Origin: Arthrobotrys musiformis
Taxonomy: Eukaryota; Ascomycota; Orbiliomycetes; Orbiliales; Orbiliaceae
Assembly (NCBI GenBank): GCA_036971715.1
Contig: JAVHJL010000003.1
Span: 4,588,001-4,652,000 of the forward strand
Direction of reading: 5' to 3'
DNA length: 64,000 bases
The notes under the pieces were generated by a model. It made no database searches, was not told the DNA's origin, and saw only the letters and a list, made by a program, of their open reading frames with translations. Position 1 is the first letter of the stretch. Every line of letters starts with the position of its first letter. Positions 1 to 11,366 of this stretch are shown here, in pieces. The translations under genes were made by a program, and so were the position numbers.

Positions 1-1063
1 GGATGCCAAGGTCAAGAAGAGCGAGGTTGACGACATTGTTCTTGTTGGTGGTTCTACCCGTATTCCAAAGGTCCAGGCCCTCCTCGAGGATTTCTTCGGT
101 GGAAAGACCGCTTCCAAGGGTATCAACCCTGATGAGGCTGTTGCCTATGGTGCTGCCGTTCAGGGTGGTGTCTTGTCCAACGAGGCCGGTACCGAAGAGC
201 TCGTTCTCATGGACGTCAACGCCCTTACCCTCGGTATTGAGACCACCGGAGGTGTCATGACTACCTTGATCAAGAGAAACACTGTCATCCCAACCCGCAA
301 GTCCCAGATCTTCTCCACTGCCGCTGATAACCAGCCAGTCGTCTTGATCCAAGTTTGTAAGTTCCCTAATACCCCTTATAATGATCAGTTTGATGGACGT
401 GGTACTAACACATGCAATAGTCGAGGGTGAACGTTCCATGACCAAGGACAACAACCTCCTCGGAAAGTTCGAGCTTACCGGCATTCCACCAGCACCACGT
501 GGTGTTCCTCAAATCGAAGTCTCCTTCGAGCTCGATGCCAATGGTATCCTCAAGGTTTCCGCTAGCGACAAGGGCACCGGAAAGTCCGAGTCTATCACCA
601 TCAAGAACGACAAGGGTCGCTTGAGCCAGGAAGAGATTGACCGCATGATCGAGGAAGCCGAGAAGTTCGCTGAGGAAGATAAGCTCGTCAAGGAGAAGAT
701 CGAGGCCCGAAATGGTAAGCTCAATCTCCATCCCAACGATAACCATCTAGCGAGATGACTAACATGCCTTTAATAGGTCTCGAGAACTACGCCTACTCCC
801 TCAAGAACCAGGTTGCCGATGAGGAAGGTCTCGGTGGCAAGATCGAAGAGGACGACAAGGAGAAGCTCAACGCCGCTATCAAGGAAGCTACCGAATGGCT
901 CGAGGCTAACGCCGCTACCGCCACCAAGGAAGACTTCGATGAGGCTAAGGAGAAACTCAGCTCCGTCGCTTACCCCATCACCAGCAAACTCTACGGTAGC
1001 GCTGGTGGCCCAGGTGGCGCTCCAGCGGAAGAGGAACCATTGGGCGGACACGATGAACTATAA
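1..1063 (+). CDS. kar2: ER Hsp70 chaperone BiP/Kar2, 3' part
   Basis: C-terminal part of an Hsp70; the gene enters from the left edge in frame from base 2. Exons are 2..356, 421..714 and 777..1063, with introns at 357-420 (branch ACTAAC) and 715-776. The product carries the end of the ATPase domain (VGGSTRIP, AVAYGAAVQGG), the peptide-binding beta domain (LTLGIETTGGVMT, LLGKFELTGIPPAPRG) and the helical lid, and ends in HDEL, the ER-retrieval signal. That ending separates BiP/Kar2 from cytosolic and mitochondrial Hsp70s. The family folds proteins in the ER lumen, assists translocation and signals in the unfolded-protein response. Codon use is strongly biased to C-ending codons, as expected of a highly expressed gene. 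The promoter and the N-terminal ATPase half lie outside the window. Confidence 0.97.
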
Positions 1064-1694
1064 ACGAATTCCGATAGTAATTGTGAATCGTTTTTCTTTG
1101 TATATTTGAACTGATAACAAAAAAAGTCCTCCCTTTGTTTTATTTTTATCCCCCGAAGCGAGGCTCTTTTTTTTGTCCCTACTGCTTTTTTCACTTTTTT
1201 TTTGACACTGTTTACATGGGAATGTGGGTGTTTTTGCTGGCTCTCTCTGTCTTTTCCTCTTGTTGAATTAGATATACTATTCCAAAAGTAGCTTTTGTGG
1301 ATAATTTATTAGGGCAGTGCAAAAGAGGATGATGGTGGAATAATCGGAATCTGATTATTGTCAAAAAGTCGTGTTTTTGTTTTTTAGGCGTGACGTGACA
1401 TGTTTACGGTATACACAGGCGTCTTGAACTGGACAAGGCGCACAGCCCTGGCGGCCAAGACTTAACAGCCTCCATACCGGCGTGGAGAAGACGGAGGATG
1501 GAGTCATTCGCAACTCGTACAAACGTATACACATGGCTTTATAAACACCAGGATAGATCGCTTTTGAATACATAATCACCATCATTTGAAGACATTGTTT
1601 GCGACTTCTACTTCGAAGGACATCGTCGAGATCATATATCGAGAATAATAGAGTTACGCGGGAAATCCCATTGAAGTGGCACAAAAGGAGCCCC
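1064..1694. other. Kar2 3' UTR and spacer
   Basis: No gene supported. The first part is T-rich 3' UTR of the chaperone gene, followed by the presumed promoter and leader of the F-box gene. An in-frame extension of that gene reaches upstream to about 1599 without an ATG I would prefer over 1695. Confidence 0.5.
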
Positions 1695-3004
1695 ATGTCG
1701 ATACCCACAAGCGCTAGCACAAAAACCACAACGGCCAACACAAGAACCCCAAGCGCAAGCGAACGAACCTTCAACATCCCCGAACTCTTCGAACCGATAT
1801 TGATCCAATCCCTGGACGGCATCTCCAACGACTGTAGATGTAAAATAACGAACCGATTCCGACGGGTTTGTCGGGTTTGGCGGGAGATGGTGGATACGTC
1901 TAGAGTATTGAGAAGATATGCCTTCCGCGATCCGATTGCGTATACGCTCGCGGAGAAGAGGAGGATATGGAGGGCGAATGGGAGGGAGGAGTCCGGATCG
2001 AGAGTTGTGCCGTTGGAAAACATAAGGTTTTCGGGCCCCGCGGAGGAAGGGGTGAGGAGACCGGCGCTTTGTAGCCCGTATCTAGCATCACTCAGGAAGG
2101 ATCTGGTGGGGATCAGGCGACTCAAGAGGAACTGGGCCGAGTCGACGGGGTTGGTCGAGTTCTCCACCGTTCTGGCGGATACCCCGCGTAAACCGGCCGT
2201 TGCGGGGAAATTGAGGAAGAAAAATTTGGAACACGCCACCGTCTACCCGCCGAGTATCTTCATCACCCAGCCACCCGTTCAAAGCATCCAGTTAAGATTC
2301 TATGCTGAGTCCAGGGATACAAATTGGGTCTCTTCGTTAAGGAAGTGGGAGAGGGGGTCATCTATCTTGAATGCCAATTTTACCAACTCGGGCTTCGAAT
2401 ACATCTACTACGTCCGAAACGATAATGGGGTCACGGCGAAGGACGTACATACCGGATTGAGGGACGCTATAACGGAGTTATACACCTTCTGTACCGGGTG
2501 CGGGTGCGAATACTACAACTGCGAATGCCGAGGCCGACTGTGGGAGAAGGTTAAGGCGAAGAAGGCGACATTTAGGATATACAGTATCGAAGTGCGGAGA
2601 GACTATAGTATTGAGCCATATACGGATCTCGTATCTCACCATTCAAAAACGATATGGACTTCCAAAACGACGAAGGAGAGAAGTATGCAGTCCCACTTTC
2701 CCGTCAGAATCCCCCCCGGTCCTACCCGGAGAAGTCGTTTAGTCTTGCTAACAATTTATACCTTTTTTTTTAAACTCTAGTCCAACAACATCGCTTGACC
2801 ATGGGACTCTGCGAAATTTTCAACGATGTTGTGTCCATTTTTATTGGAACACCTCTTCGCTGGGCCTTTATCATCTTGGTCTACTTTCCTTTCCAATATG
2901 TTTGTGTGTTTGGTGAGAAGGCGTATGAGCTGACGAGGGATGATTTGATACCTGTTCTGAGACGGTGGAAGAACCAGTTTATTAGGAAGTATTTGCGGTC
3001 TTGA
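1695..3004 (+). CDS. F-box-like protein with C-terminal membrane segment
   Basis: Two exons, 1695..2682 and 2781..3004, with a GTATGC donor, a GCTAAC branch site and a CTCTAG acceptor; the joined frame encodes 403 residues. After a Ser/Thr-rich N-terminus comes an F-box-like segment (FNIPELFEPILIQSL, then FRRVCRVWREMVD, about residues 27-75). F-box proteins usually link substrates to SCF ubiquitin ligases through Skp1. The middle is basic and unrecognised. Around residues 270-290 is a Cys cluster (CTGCGCEYYNCEC) that could bind zinc. Exon 2 adds a hydrophobic stretch (WAFIILVYFPFQYVCVF) followed by a basic tail, suggesting membrane attachment, which is unusual for an F-box protein. Start chosen as the ATG before MSIPTS. 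F-box assignment is by motif; substrate unknown. Confidence 0.72.
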
Positions 3005-3178
3005 CGGTGGCGGGAGCGATGGCCGTGGTGGCTATCAGGAGATTTGAGTCGATATAGAGAATAGAATGTTTATCAGTAGTGTTAATGTGTAATGATTCTT
3101 CCTGCGCTCTCGGTGCAAGACCAATTCTTCAATTTCCGAGGCTTTCCTATATACATCGATTCCCGATTTCTTTTAGGG

Positions 3179-3213
3179 AATATTATTATTATTATCATCA
3201 TCATTATTATTTA
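3179..3213. repeat. ATT/ATC trinucleotide microsatellite
   Basis: Imperfect run of TTA/ATT units passing into ATC units, in non-coding DNA downstream of the F-box gene. Confidence 0.85.
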
Positions 3214-4096
3214 CAAATCCCCTCCAGAGTAGATGGTCCGTGCGAGCAATTGCTTCACCTGGTAATATTCGTAAATTTGCAGAGTTGGTACGGATATGCA
3301 GTTCACGGAGGTCTCCTTTTTTTCAATGATCGGGACGAGCCGACTATCCGGCCTCCGAAGCAATCGTTGCGTTGTAGGGCATGACATGCAGCGCATTCGT
3401 GTAACCTTGCTCTCCCGTTTTCATGCATTCTCCATTCCGAACGCCATAGCGCCCACAGATGCAGAGGCGAAATGGGTTTTGCATTTAAATGTGCATGCCA
3501 AATTTTATGTCCCACTTGAACTTGAATTATTCAATTCGGCTCCGGTTTCTTTATTGCGTGCTCAAACCTGGAATAGCTTCGTGGCTCTGTGTAAATGGAA
3601 TGTCTGTCATGTCGTTCTGTAGCTGGGGAATATGGGTTCTAAATCTAGCACAATCCTCAGATTTTAGTGTGTAATTTTCCAACGTCGAAGCGAGGAGTAG
3701 AACCCCCACGACCGTTGAACAATCCCACTCCGATCCATAGACGAGCAATTTAACCAAGATTGTGATTATAAGAAATGCACGTTAATTATAATACCCTGAA
3801 TAAAAAGTTTAAATTTAATAACCGTCAGCCCTATCAAATTTTACCAGGGTGTCAGATTTCACCTAGGAGTAACGTATGAGGGGACGTTTTAAGATTTGCG
3901 AAAGGAATAGTTGCGCATTGTTTGCTCATGCGCAGGCACGATGTTTCCATGGGCCTCATTTTGTCGACTGGGAGCCTTTGGTAGCGTTTTTCTATGGTAC
4001 GAGGTTGGTACAAGGTTGATCCGAAGGGCGATTACTCCAGTGACGCCAACCGTCACATTGACTTGAGCAAACTTCACGATGTCCACTCAATCGACT

Positions 4097-4410
4097 CCAC
4101 CCGGTCTCGTTCCCAGACTTCACAAAGGGGGCACTCCACCGGCTTTTCGGCAAACTGTCCTAAACTCTACAAACGACGCTCTCCTGCACCTAGGTGATTT
4201 GCGTATGAGACAAGTTTTTCTGTTTTAATTTCGAAAGACTGTTGGCAATTGGATTGGTGGATGATCTGGATGAACGATAGCTCAGGCAGCAGGCCGCCTG
4301 ATTGACCAGCGTTCGTTTTCTCGCTACCCCAAAGTTAGCAATCCATTCGGATGACCGTGTATGGCTGGCTCGGACCACCCTGGGTGAGGCTGGGAACGAG
4401 ACCAGCTGGC
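4097..4410. repeat. Possible MITE with GGTCTCGTTCCCAG inverted ends
   Basis: GGTCTCGTTCCCAG at 4103-4116 faces its exact reverse complement at 4390-4403, with partial matches outside (CACCC / AGCTGG). The interval is about 310 bases and has no coding capacity. The left arm continues as ACTTCACAAAGGGGGC, and a near-identical 30-base string recurs at 49671-49700. No clear target-site duplication was seen, so the exact ends are uncertain. The inverted arms and recurrence suggest a small non-autonomous element. Confidence 0.5.
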
Positions 4411-5581
4411 TCTAGCTCTACTGATGTAATTATGTTTTGAAGCAATCACTTATAATACGTACTGTGATGCACGTATGCGTATTTTGTGAGCAGGTAGTTT
4501 ACCGACCCGGTTTCTTTCTATTCTGGCGAATTTTAAAAAAATATTTTCCCTCCTCTTTTGGATTGTCAAGCTCTTGCGGAGGAGGTCATATATACTCGTT
4601 TAGCTTCGCCTAGATAGAGGTATTTGGATTCCATCTGTACACCTGTACGTAAAGTTTTGTGACCAGCTTAGGGAAGGCAATCGGCATAATTGGCAATCTG
4701 CCGGGGCACCGGGTTCGGATCCGTCACCATTTTATTTTGTAACAGACTGTCAGCAGGGGGTTGCTATGAGCCTGAGTGACCTCGAGATCGAGGGTATGAA
4801 AACCAACTAAGCAATCAGGTGTGAACTTAATGAATTCAGATACTGTGAGACGCGGGACCAGATTTTGTGGCTCGGTAGCGCCTTCGTGTGCACAAATTTG
4901 TCAATTCCAGTACGACGGCTACCTACGTACAGCTGGCAAAAGGCGCAAACAACATGCCATGGCATGTCATGACACTTGAAGATTCGCGGCCGAGAGCGTG
5001 GGAGAAGTGCCAAGGAGGATGACCTGCGGGACTTATTGGTCTGTCGATCTCCACAAAAGCAGTCACAATCGTAAGGACCCCTAGATGATGGATGATATCG
5101 ATAAAGTTGTTTTGCTCGTTCGCCGATAAGTCATTTTGAGGCTTCGACAGACGCTAACCTGTTTGGACTCTCTTCCAGATTCGGTTTCGTTAGTCTGGAG
5201 GTCACCTGAACCGTAGTCTTGGGCTTTACCGTGCTGGCGGGGAATGCACACTTTTGAGATCGAGATCGATACGGTGCTATCGAAAATTTTGATACAGATG
5301 TCCCTTATGGGAAAAACAATCCTATTTGAATTTTAATAAACTAGTTTTCAGGCAAAGGCTAGCTACTGATGATATGTTTCCTTCAGCCCAAGCGCTTAAT
5401 ATTATCCATTCTGTTGTCCTTTTTGTTGGAATTCAACTAGTCGGCAGCCCTAAAACCTCCGTCCGTAGCAATTTGAGATGTCAAAAAATTGAGATGCATG
5501 CGTCGCCTAAACCCTCCAATATTGAACCCCGCGGACCCTAGTGCAGAATGGGACGCGTGATTTTGAGCGGGCTAACACTAA

Positions 5582-6606
5582 TCACTCGTATCCCGCCTCT
5601 TTACACATTTCGCGAAAATTCTGGATGCTTCGAGCTAGTTCGCTATCTTCATCTATTTTTTTTACCTTGACGCTAACCACAGGGCCTTGAAGTCGATGGA
5701 ATGTTTTGTTATGAACGACCCAAAGAGAAATCACTGTTCTACCTGATCCACAGCCCCAAAATCTAAGCTCTCGTGGATTTTCGGAATTCGAAGGTATACA
5801 AGATGCGACCCCGGTGTTGTCAACAAATGCCGAAGGGGTTCCAAGATGGTCTTCGTCGATTCGTACTAAAATGGAAAATTCACCACCAGCTTCTACCACC
5901 ATATTGCTGGGTGTTTCCAAAACGCAATGTCTGGGGCAAATTTTGCCACGAGGTCTGGCGGAAGCTGCGGCGAAGTGTTGGTCAAACTTTTCGGCGAGCT
6001 CTCGAATTTTTATTTTTCCAAAGCCTATTAACTCACAGCCGACGAAGGGAAGGTTAGATTATGAATATCTTCAATGAACGGGGTAAAAGGTTGACTATCC
6101 GGAGTATATTCCTCACCTTCAAAGAGTTCAATGCTCATGAAAATGCTATGCCTGACCCATCTCACCATCATATCATTGCCTACGGAATAGCTTCCAAGGG
6201 CTGGTTTTGATATCTTTTGAGGCCAGTATTCCTCCGGTGCTGTGTGCCCCCATAGATAGCATTTAAAGACGTCCTCTGCCTCTTCTTCCGAGTCGCATTG
6301 GTATATTTTGATCGTATGGAGGGTCTCGGAACCCCTGAGCTTGAAATCATAATGAAGCACGGAGGACCTGTTGCGTAGCTCAAAGTTGTCCAATTTGACG
6401 AATGCGAAGTTTGGGATGTTTTCGGAAAGGATACTTTCGATGGCAGCCTCGGAAATGTCGGCGTTGCTAATCAGTCTGGACGGGCAACTGGGGGCGGGTA
6501 CTTTGCAGCTATCGAAGTACCTTTTGATCCTGGCTGTCTCTGCGACGGAACTAACGAACGTGCCATTTCTCGTTATTCGGGAGACTGTGGATGAGCTCCT
6601 AGACAT
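5582..6606 (-). CDS. Uncharacterised protein, two exons
   Basis: Exons on the minus strand are 6606..6117 and 6024..5582; the intron (6116-6025) has a GTGAGG donor, a TCTAAC branch site and a TTAATAG acceptor. The joined frame encodes 310 residues. The N-terminal 40 residues are Ser/Thr-rich. The rest is a mixed alpha/beta-looking soluble domain with an acidic patch (DSEEEAEDVF, about residues 105-115). No signal peptide or membrane segment is seen. Without the intron the frame breaks, and the phase closes exactly with it, so the model is well supported as a gene. I do not recognise the family. It is flanked on both sides by long non-coding DNA. Confidence 0.7.
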
Positions 6607-7377
6607 TATTTGTGCTGTAGAAGGTTTGATACCTGTTGTTGAAGGGGTACACGAAGGCGAGCGATGGAGGTGCAGAGTGATATGAACGGTAGCAAGTTCG
6701 CTTTAATTAAGGTTGATGGAAATTTAACAACAAATCACCGAGGAGATCTAGAATTCGAGAAGATTTGAGCAATTGGTCATGAGGGCTAATCGATGATCAA
6801 GCTCCAGTTTGCCTGAAAATGGACATGTGCTAGACCCGTGTAACATTGCATTGACAACGTTTTCGCGGGTACCTCTATTATCAATTTAAACTGGCTACGA
6901 TAATATAGTATACCATAGCGATATATAGCCTCGAGACTAATTATAAGCTTACAAGTATATATGGACATGTATACGTGTACATTTGTACGTACCACAGGGA
7001 TTGAATTGCCCGTGCCATTAAGTTTATTATTTCGGGTGTTTTCCAGTATGTGCATTCTAGCAGCTTCTAGGCATAGAGACCAGGCCAGGCCAGCTCAGAG
7101 GTAAGTATACTAGTGCCTACCTATACCTAGCTACGTGCAGGTGTGGAATTTCAGGGAGATTCAGAGCTCTTACTGGTGTATACGTCTATATAGCTATAGC
7201 GCATCTACCATACCGTCCCCAGGAGTATTTTCGTCAAGCTAGGGCTGATCCTCATATTAGTTGTGCTCCCTTCATACATTCAATATCAAATCTCCTAGTA
7301 CATCTTGTCAGCCCCCTTCATCAAATATAATCACATCCCTGTAATATTAATCACCGACACCGTCACAATCAACAAAT
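6607..7377. other. Intergenic, divergent promoters
   Basis: AT-rich spacer between two divergently transcribed genes, so it must hold both promoters. It contains CCAGGCCAGGCCAGC and several TATATA-like stretches near 6900-7200. No gene or RNA is recognised. Confidence 0.4.
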
Positions 7378-9251
7378 ATGGCAGCTCCATCTAGTCAGCG
7401 CCCCGGGTCTAGTTTCTTCTCAGTAACAAAAATCTTGACAGAACGTTTCCCCCAAACCGGAGTTTTCTCCCAGGGCGTCAAGAGATCGCGTGTCCGGTGC
7501 CTCACGCCTAGTCTGACGCAACCTCCCCAGAGAAGGTGGTCTGAGATCGGGCACGGAGAGGCCATCTGGGCCGATGGTGACCCCTCGCGCAAAGGGGTCC
7601 CTACGGTCTTTAAAGTTGGAGGGAATAGCACGTTATTTTTGCCAATATGGGTGGAAGTCGCCTTTAATACAGCACAACCGGAAGATGCTACAGGAGAAGC
7701 CTCTCCTGACATGACAATGGAGATGTACAATGCAAGCGGTATAAAGTTTTGTTGCAGTAGTTCCAGAAGAACCGGGGAGGATAGGCGCCTTTTTTTTGGG
7801 TTCCTGACAGAGCTACCTGTCGGGACCTTTGTCGGACCATGCAAAGCAATTGGGAGCTGGATGTTTAGGATAAAACTCAACCACCCTAGGGGCTCAGGTG
7901 AGTGTAAAGATCGTAAATATAAGGACGCTACTAGATCCTTAACCAGAAGGAGTAGTTGACGAATGAATGGATGTCTAGGGTATAATATGCGCATGGTTCG
8001 ACCTGGAGATCAACTCGATCTTGAGTTCTATTTTGTGTTGGGAGAATTCCCTTCGAGGTCCTTTTGCCTCGACCTCATGAGGATAGGCTACCCTCCCATC
8101 GAGAGGGTAGCCAAAACTTTTAATCCCGACGCGGGAAGTAGGACCGAAGCCTGGTCGGCATATGTTTTAGAACAAGTTTGGGGGTATGCAGGGGGGAATC
8201 TAAAGTATCCCAACTGGCGGTGGCAGGTATACGAAGGATCGCAGAAGAAGGAACTGATGGGGGGGGCCTCGTCCTATTGGAGGGACGAGAAAATTCTATT
8301 TGGTATCAATGGTGAAGGTGCATTCGATTTAGGACGTTTTCTATCTAGGAAAGCTCCCGCTAATTGTTTTGACTTGAGCATCTTCACGGCACTACTTTTG
8401 GAAGAACTTGGGACAATAAGGGGGAACTCCTACGTAAGTATTGTATTAAATATTTTCGCCCCCCAGTTGCTTCACAAGAGTAGGGCCGCTAACTGCGCTT
8501 TCGTAGTTTATCAACCCCAGGATAGTAACTTTCTACCCATTCGGTTATGTGACGCCTGGCCCATTATTTGGCTGGGTTGCCACAGGCGAGTCTAACACCG
8601 ATTATAATAGGTGCAACAGTCCATTCTGGCGAGGCGACCCTTCTTATGGGGTCCCGGATGGGAAAATATTCTATCCCGACGCCATAAAAACCTCCGACCC
8701 CACTAGGACATGTTTTAGCTCCCACACTTGGGTGGAAGTTGAGTCGACCTTGGGCGGCGGTGACTGGAGGGTTATCGACGCCACGCAGGGCAAATCGGGA
8801 GCCGATGGGGCCGTCGTTCTGTTAAAGGGGCAGAATGATAGAGACACCTTTCTGAAGGCGGGGCTAGACGCCGGGCCGAGACAACCTAATGGCGGACCAA
8901 TGGCAACCCCTGGCGCAACCGCACCAACGGGTAAGAGTTCCTTCTCCATTAGAGTACCCATGACCAGTACCCATGACCATGACAACCAGCGAACTCTCTC
9001 GATACTATATAGTTGTCAGGTGGGCTGGGTATGGAGCAATATAGTTGTGTCTATCCTGACTTTCTTTGGGTTTGTTAATTGATCGAAATCTGAGCGCTAA
9101 TAACACCCCGTCAACTCTAGATTCGACATTGTGGTGGACAGGGAAGGTCAAAGGATGTACCCAGGATGGTATAATAAGTACTGTATACCCTCTCTTCCCG
9201 GACCTTAAGTACCGGCACCCCTTGCAGTCGTTCTTGGATTTTATGGCCTAG
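7378..9251 (+). CDS. Transglutaminase-like superfamily protein
   Basis: Four exons: 7378..7897, 7979..8433, 8507..8930 and 9121..9251. All junctions have good consensus (GTGAGT, GTAAGT, GTAAGA donors; GCTAAC or GCTAAT branch sites) and the joined frame gives 509 residues. The centre resembles a transglutaminase-like core: Cys in ANCFDLSIFTALLLEELG (about residue 303), His in SHTWVEVE (about 398) and Asp in WRVIDATQG (about 416), in the family order C-H-D. The spacing from His to Asp fits the superfamily; that from Cys to His is long, suggesting an insertion. Such folds act as cross-linking enzymes, cysteine proteases or peptide-N-glycanases. No signal peptide is evident. The first 170 residues are unassigned. 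The enzyme class is inference; the gene model is strong. Confidence 0.72.
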
Positions 9252-11366
9252 GCCTGGGAACGAGACCAGCCTAGGCCCCTGGATCTGGTATCGGAAGGGA
9301 TTGCCTTGAACACTTGCCTTGTACCCAGACAACTATGACGCTTGTGTGGACTTCTTTTCTTTTGTTTTTTGCTCCTCTCTTTTTTTTGTTAACTAATTGT
9401 CTCGCCTCCAAGTAGAGGAAATTCATTTGGTTCTGTCTCTTCATTTTTTGTTTTTATTAGAAGGGGGTGCAACTGCGAAACCAGGCACTCCTGGGGAAGG
9501 GAGTGGGTGGTGGGTTCGGCCCCGTACATTTACGTGTACGTACGTAATATCGTTCAATTCGTAGGGTCTCTAGTCTTAGGACTTTCGGAATAGTTAGCAA
9601 CAATTCCATATTTTCTGGCGTGCGAGCCATTCACATCTATGTAGTGTATTTCATTTTTCATGCATATTGTGTATCTCCTAGGATACCAATTCGAGGCTAC
9701 GATATCCCCCCCCTCCCCCCCCGATATCTCCTAGATCTGGGTAGGAGACAACTTCCAATATTAAATATTAATTCCACCAATTTGGGATACCCGTCCACAA
9801 GCAGGTGTAGACTGCGTCTGCAACCCAAGAACAACCCATTCAATAGTTCAAAAATTCTATAATTAAACCAAGACTACTATAATTATTCATATGATAATAT
9901 TTTTATGTGCACTTTTGGGGACGAGACCAATATATACCTGCTATCCCAGTACCGCAGTACGCTCAGTGCTGAAGCGTTTTAATGCAAGACTAACCGCTGT
10001 ATACGCTCTTGAAACTCCATAGACAGCTCGAGTGGCCTCCCTCCGCCACGGGTGTTGTCGCATAACGATTGGTATGCAATCGATCAGATCTTAAGAGCAT
10101 CCCCTACTCTCCCAAACCACCCCCCCCGCTTGCCGTGGGTTATCACCGAGCTACCACCATTGCCGCATCGGTCCGATAGCAGTAATCTCTAGCCTCAAGC
10201 TCTAGTTCTCGCTTTCAAATGTATCCACATATACTGCGCAACTGCGCTGCCCTATATATATGTGATATCAGCACGCTTCCTAACTACCTAGGTACCCAAT
10301 TAATCAATAGCATATAATATTTCAGCACCCAATAAATTTGCAATTTAGTTGCAGATTAACAAAAGCCAGGAAGCTGGCCACAGGGGCTCAGTTAATCTTG
10401 TACAAATATGCGGGCCGACCCACAAATTGAAGAATATATTAATATATATCTGTGCAATCACAATATCGCATAGCCTAGATGTGCTACATGCAACACACGG
10501 CGGGGGTTCTCGTGTTGCCCCAGACTATCGTGTTGCATGTTGTCGAACAGCCCGGATAGGTATAGGCCCGAGCGCGGGCTTTCGAAAGTGGAGAGACCAC
10601 GACCCAGGATATGGGGAATTCCAGAATTAATCTAAGTACCTAGGTATATATATATATTGCTTGCCCATAGCTTAGAGAGTTAGATTGCGACGGTGTTTTC
10701 TTACTTTGTAAATTTAGTCAAAATTAAATTTCTACGGTCATACATACATATATAACCTTAAATTATCGCTACCAGGCCTGGGGCCAGCGACCATACCGTA
10801 TGATACGCGCTTGGACAGAAAGCCCGAAAGTCATTTCAATGGCATTGAGCGCTCTTGCAGGTTGTTGGATTTGTTGGGTCATAAATTCATGCAAGATGGA
10901 CGAAAAAAAAAATTGTTTAATTAGACAAACAGGTTATTGTTGGAAGCAATAGCTTTTAATTAGTTGCATTCAAACCCGCAGATGTAATTAGTATGGCCAG
11001 CTACGGTCAGGCCAGGTCATATGAGATTATTTCAATCGGAATCCAAGTTGGATATAACTTCACAGCAGGCACCGCAGTATATATACACCAAGGGGCACCG
11101 GTGCGGAATTCACAACATTTTCTACATTCCTCACCTGCAGGCATTTTTGGCTACGCAAAATACGACCAATTGGAATTCGACCCCCAGCAAAACGGCTGGA
11201 CTTCCTGAAAGAAAGAAAGAAAAAACAATACAAATCCTCTTTCTTAACTTTATTTTCCTGCTCCGATCCTTTCCTCGAATCGAGTTATTTTTTTTATATA
11301 TTATTTACTTTTATTTTATTTTTCCTTCTTCACACACCCGCGCGCACACCTGCAAGGACCCGGAAA
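9252..11366. other. Gene-poor AT-rich region
   Basis: About 2.1 kb with no convincing gene. It contains one copy of the dispersed motif directly after the upstream stop codon (9253-9270), a C-rich run near 9708-9722, and a CTAAGTACCTAGGTATATAT sequence at 10632-10657 that recurs elsewhere. The last 300 bases are pyrimidine-rich and look like promoter and leader for the next F-box gene. Confidence 0.4.
9253..9270. repeat. Dispersed motif copy CTGGGAACGAGACCAG
   Basis: CCTGGGAACGAGACCAGC begins two bases after the stop of the transglutaminase-like gene. It is the reverse complement of the GGTCTCGTTCCCAG motif and is framed by a small palindrome (GGCCTAGG / CCTAGGCC). Confidence 0.6.

Larger units (their letters stand above)
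3005..5581. other. Gene-poor region with a trinucleotide tract and a MITE-like element
   Basis: No convincing gene. It contains a TTA/ATT/ATC trinucleotide tract near 3180-3212 and an inverted-repeat element at 4097-4410 (listed separately). The short open frames here lack codon bias, splice context or recognisable motifs. No tRNA fold could be built around the GGTTCGGATCC string near 4710. Confidence 0.5.

Noticed and set aside
4681..4735. tRNA-like GGTTCGGATCC string
   Set aside because: No 7-bp acceptor stem, D arm or anticodon arm can be built around it.
9463..9530. Possible tRNA (GGTTCGGCCCC)
   Set aside because: T-arm stem does not pair and there is no cloverleaf.
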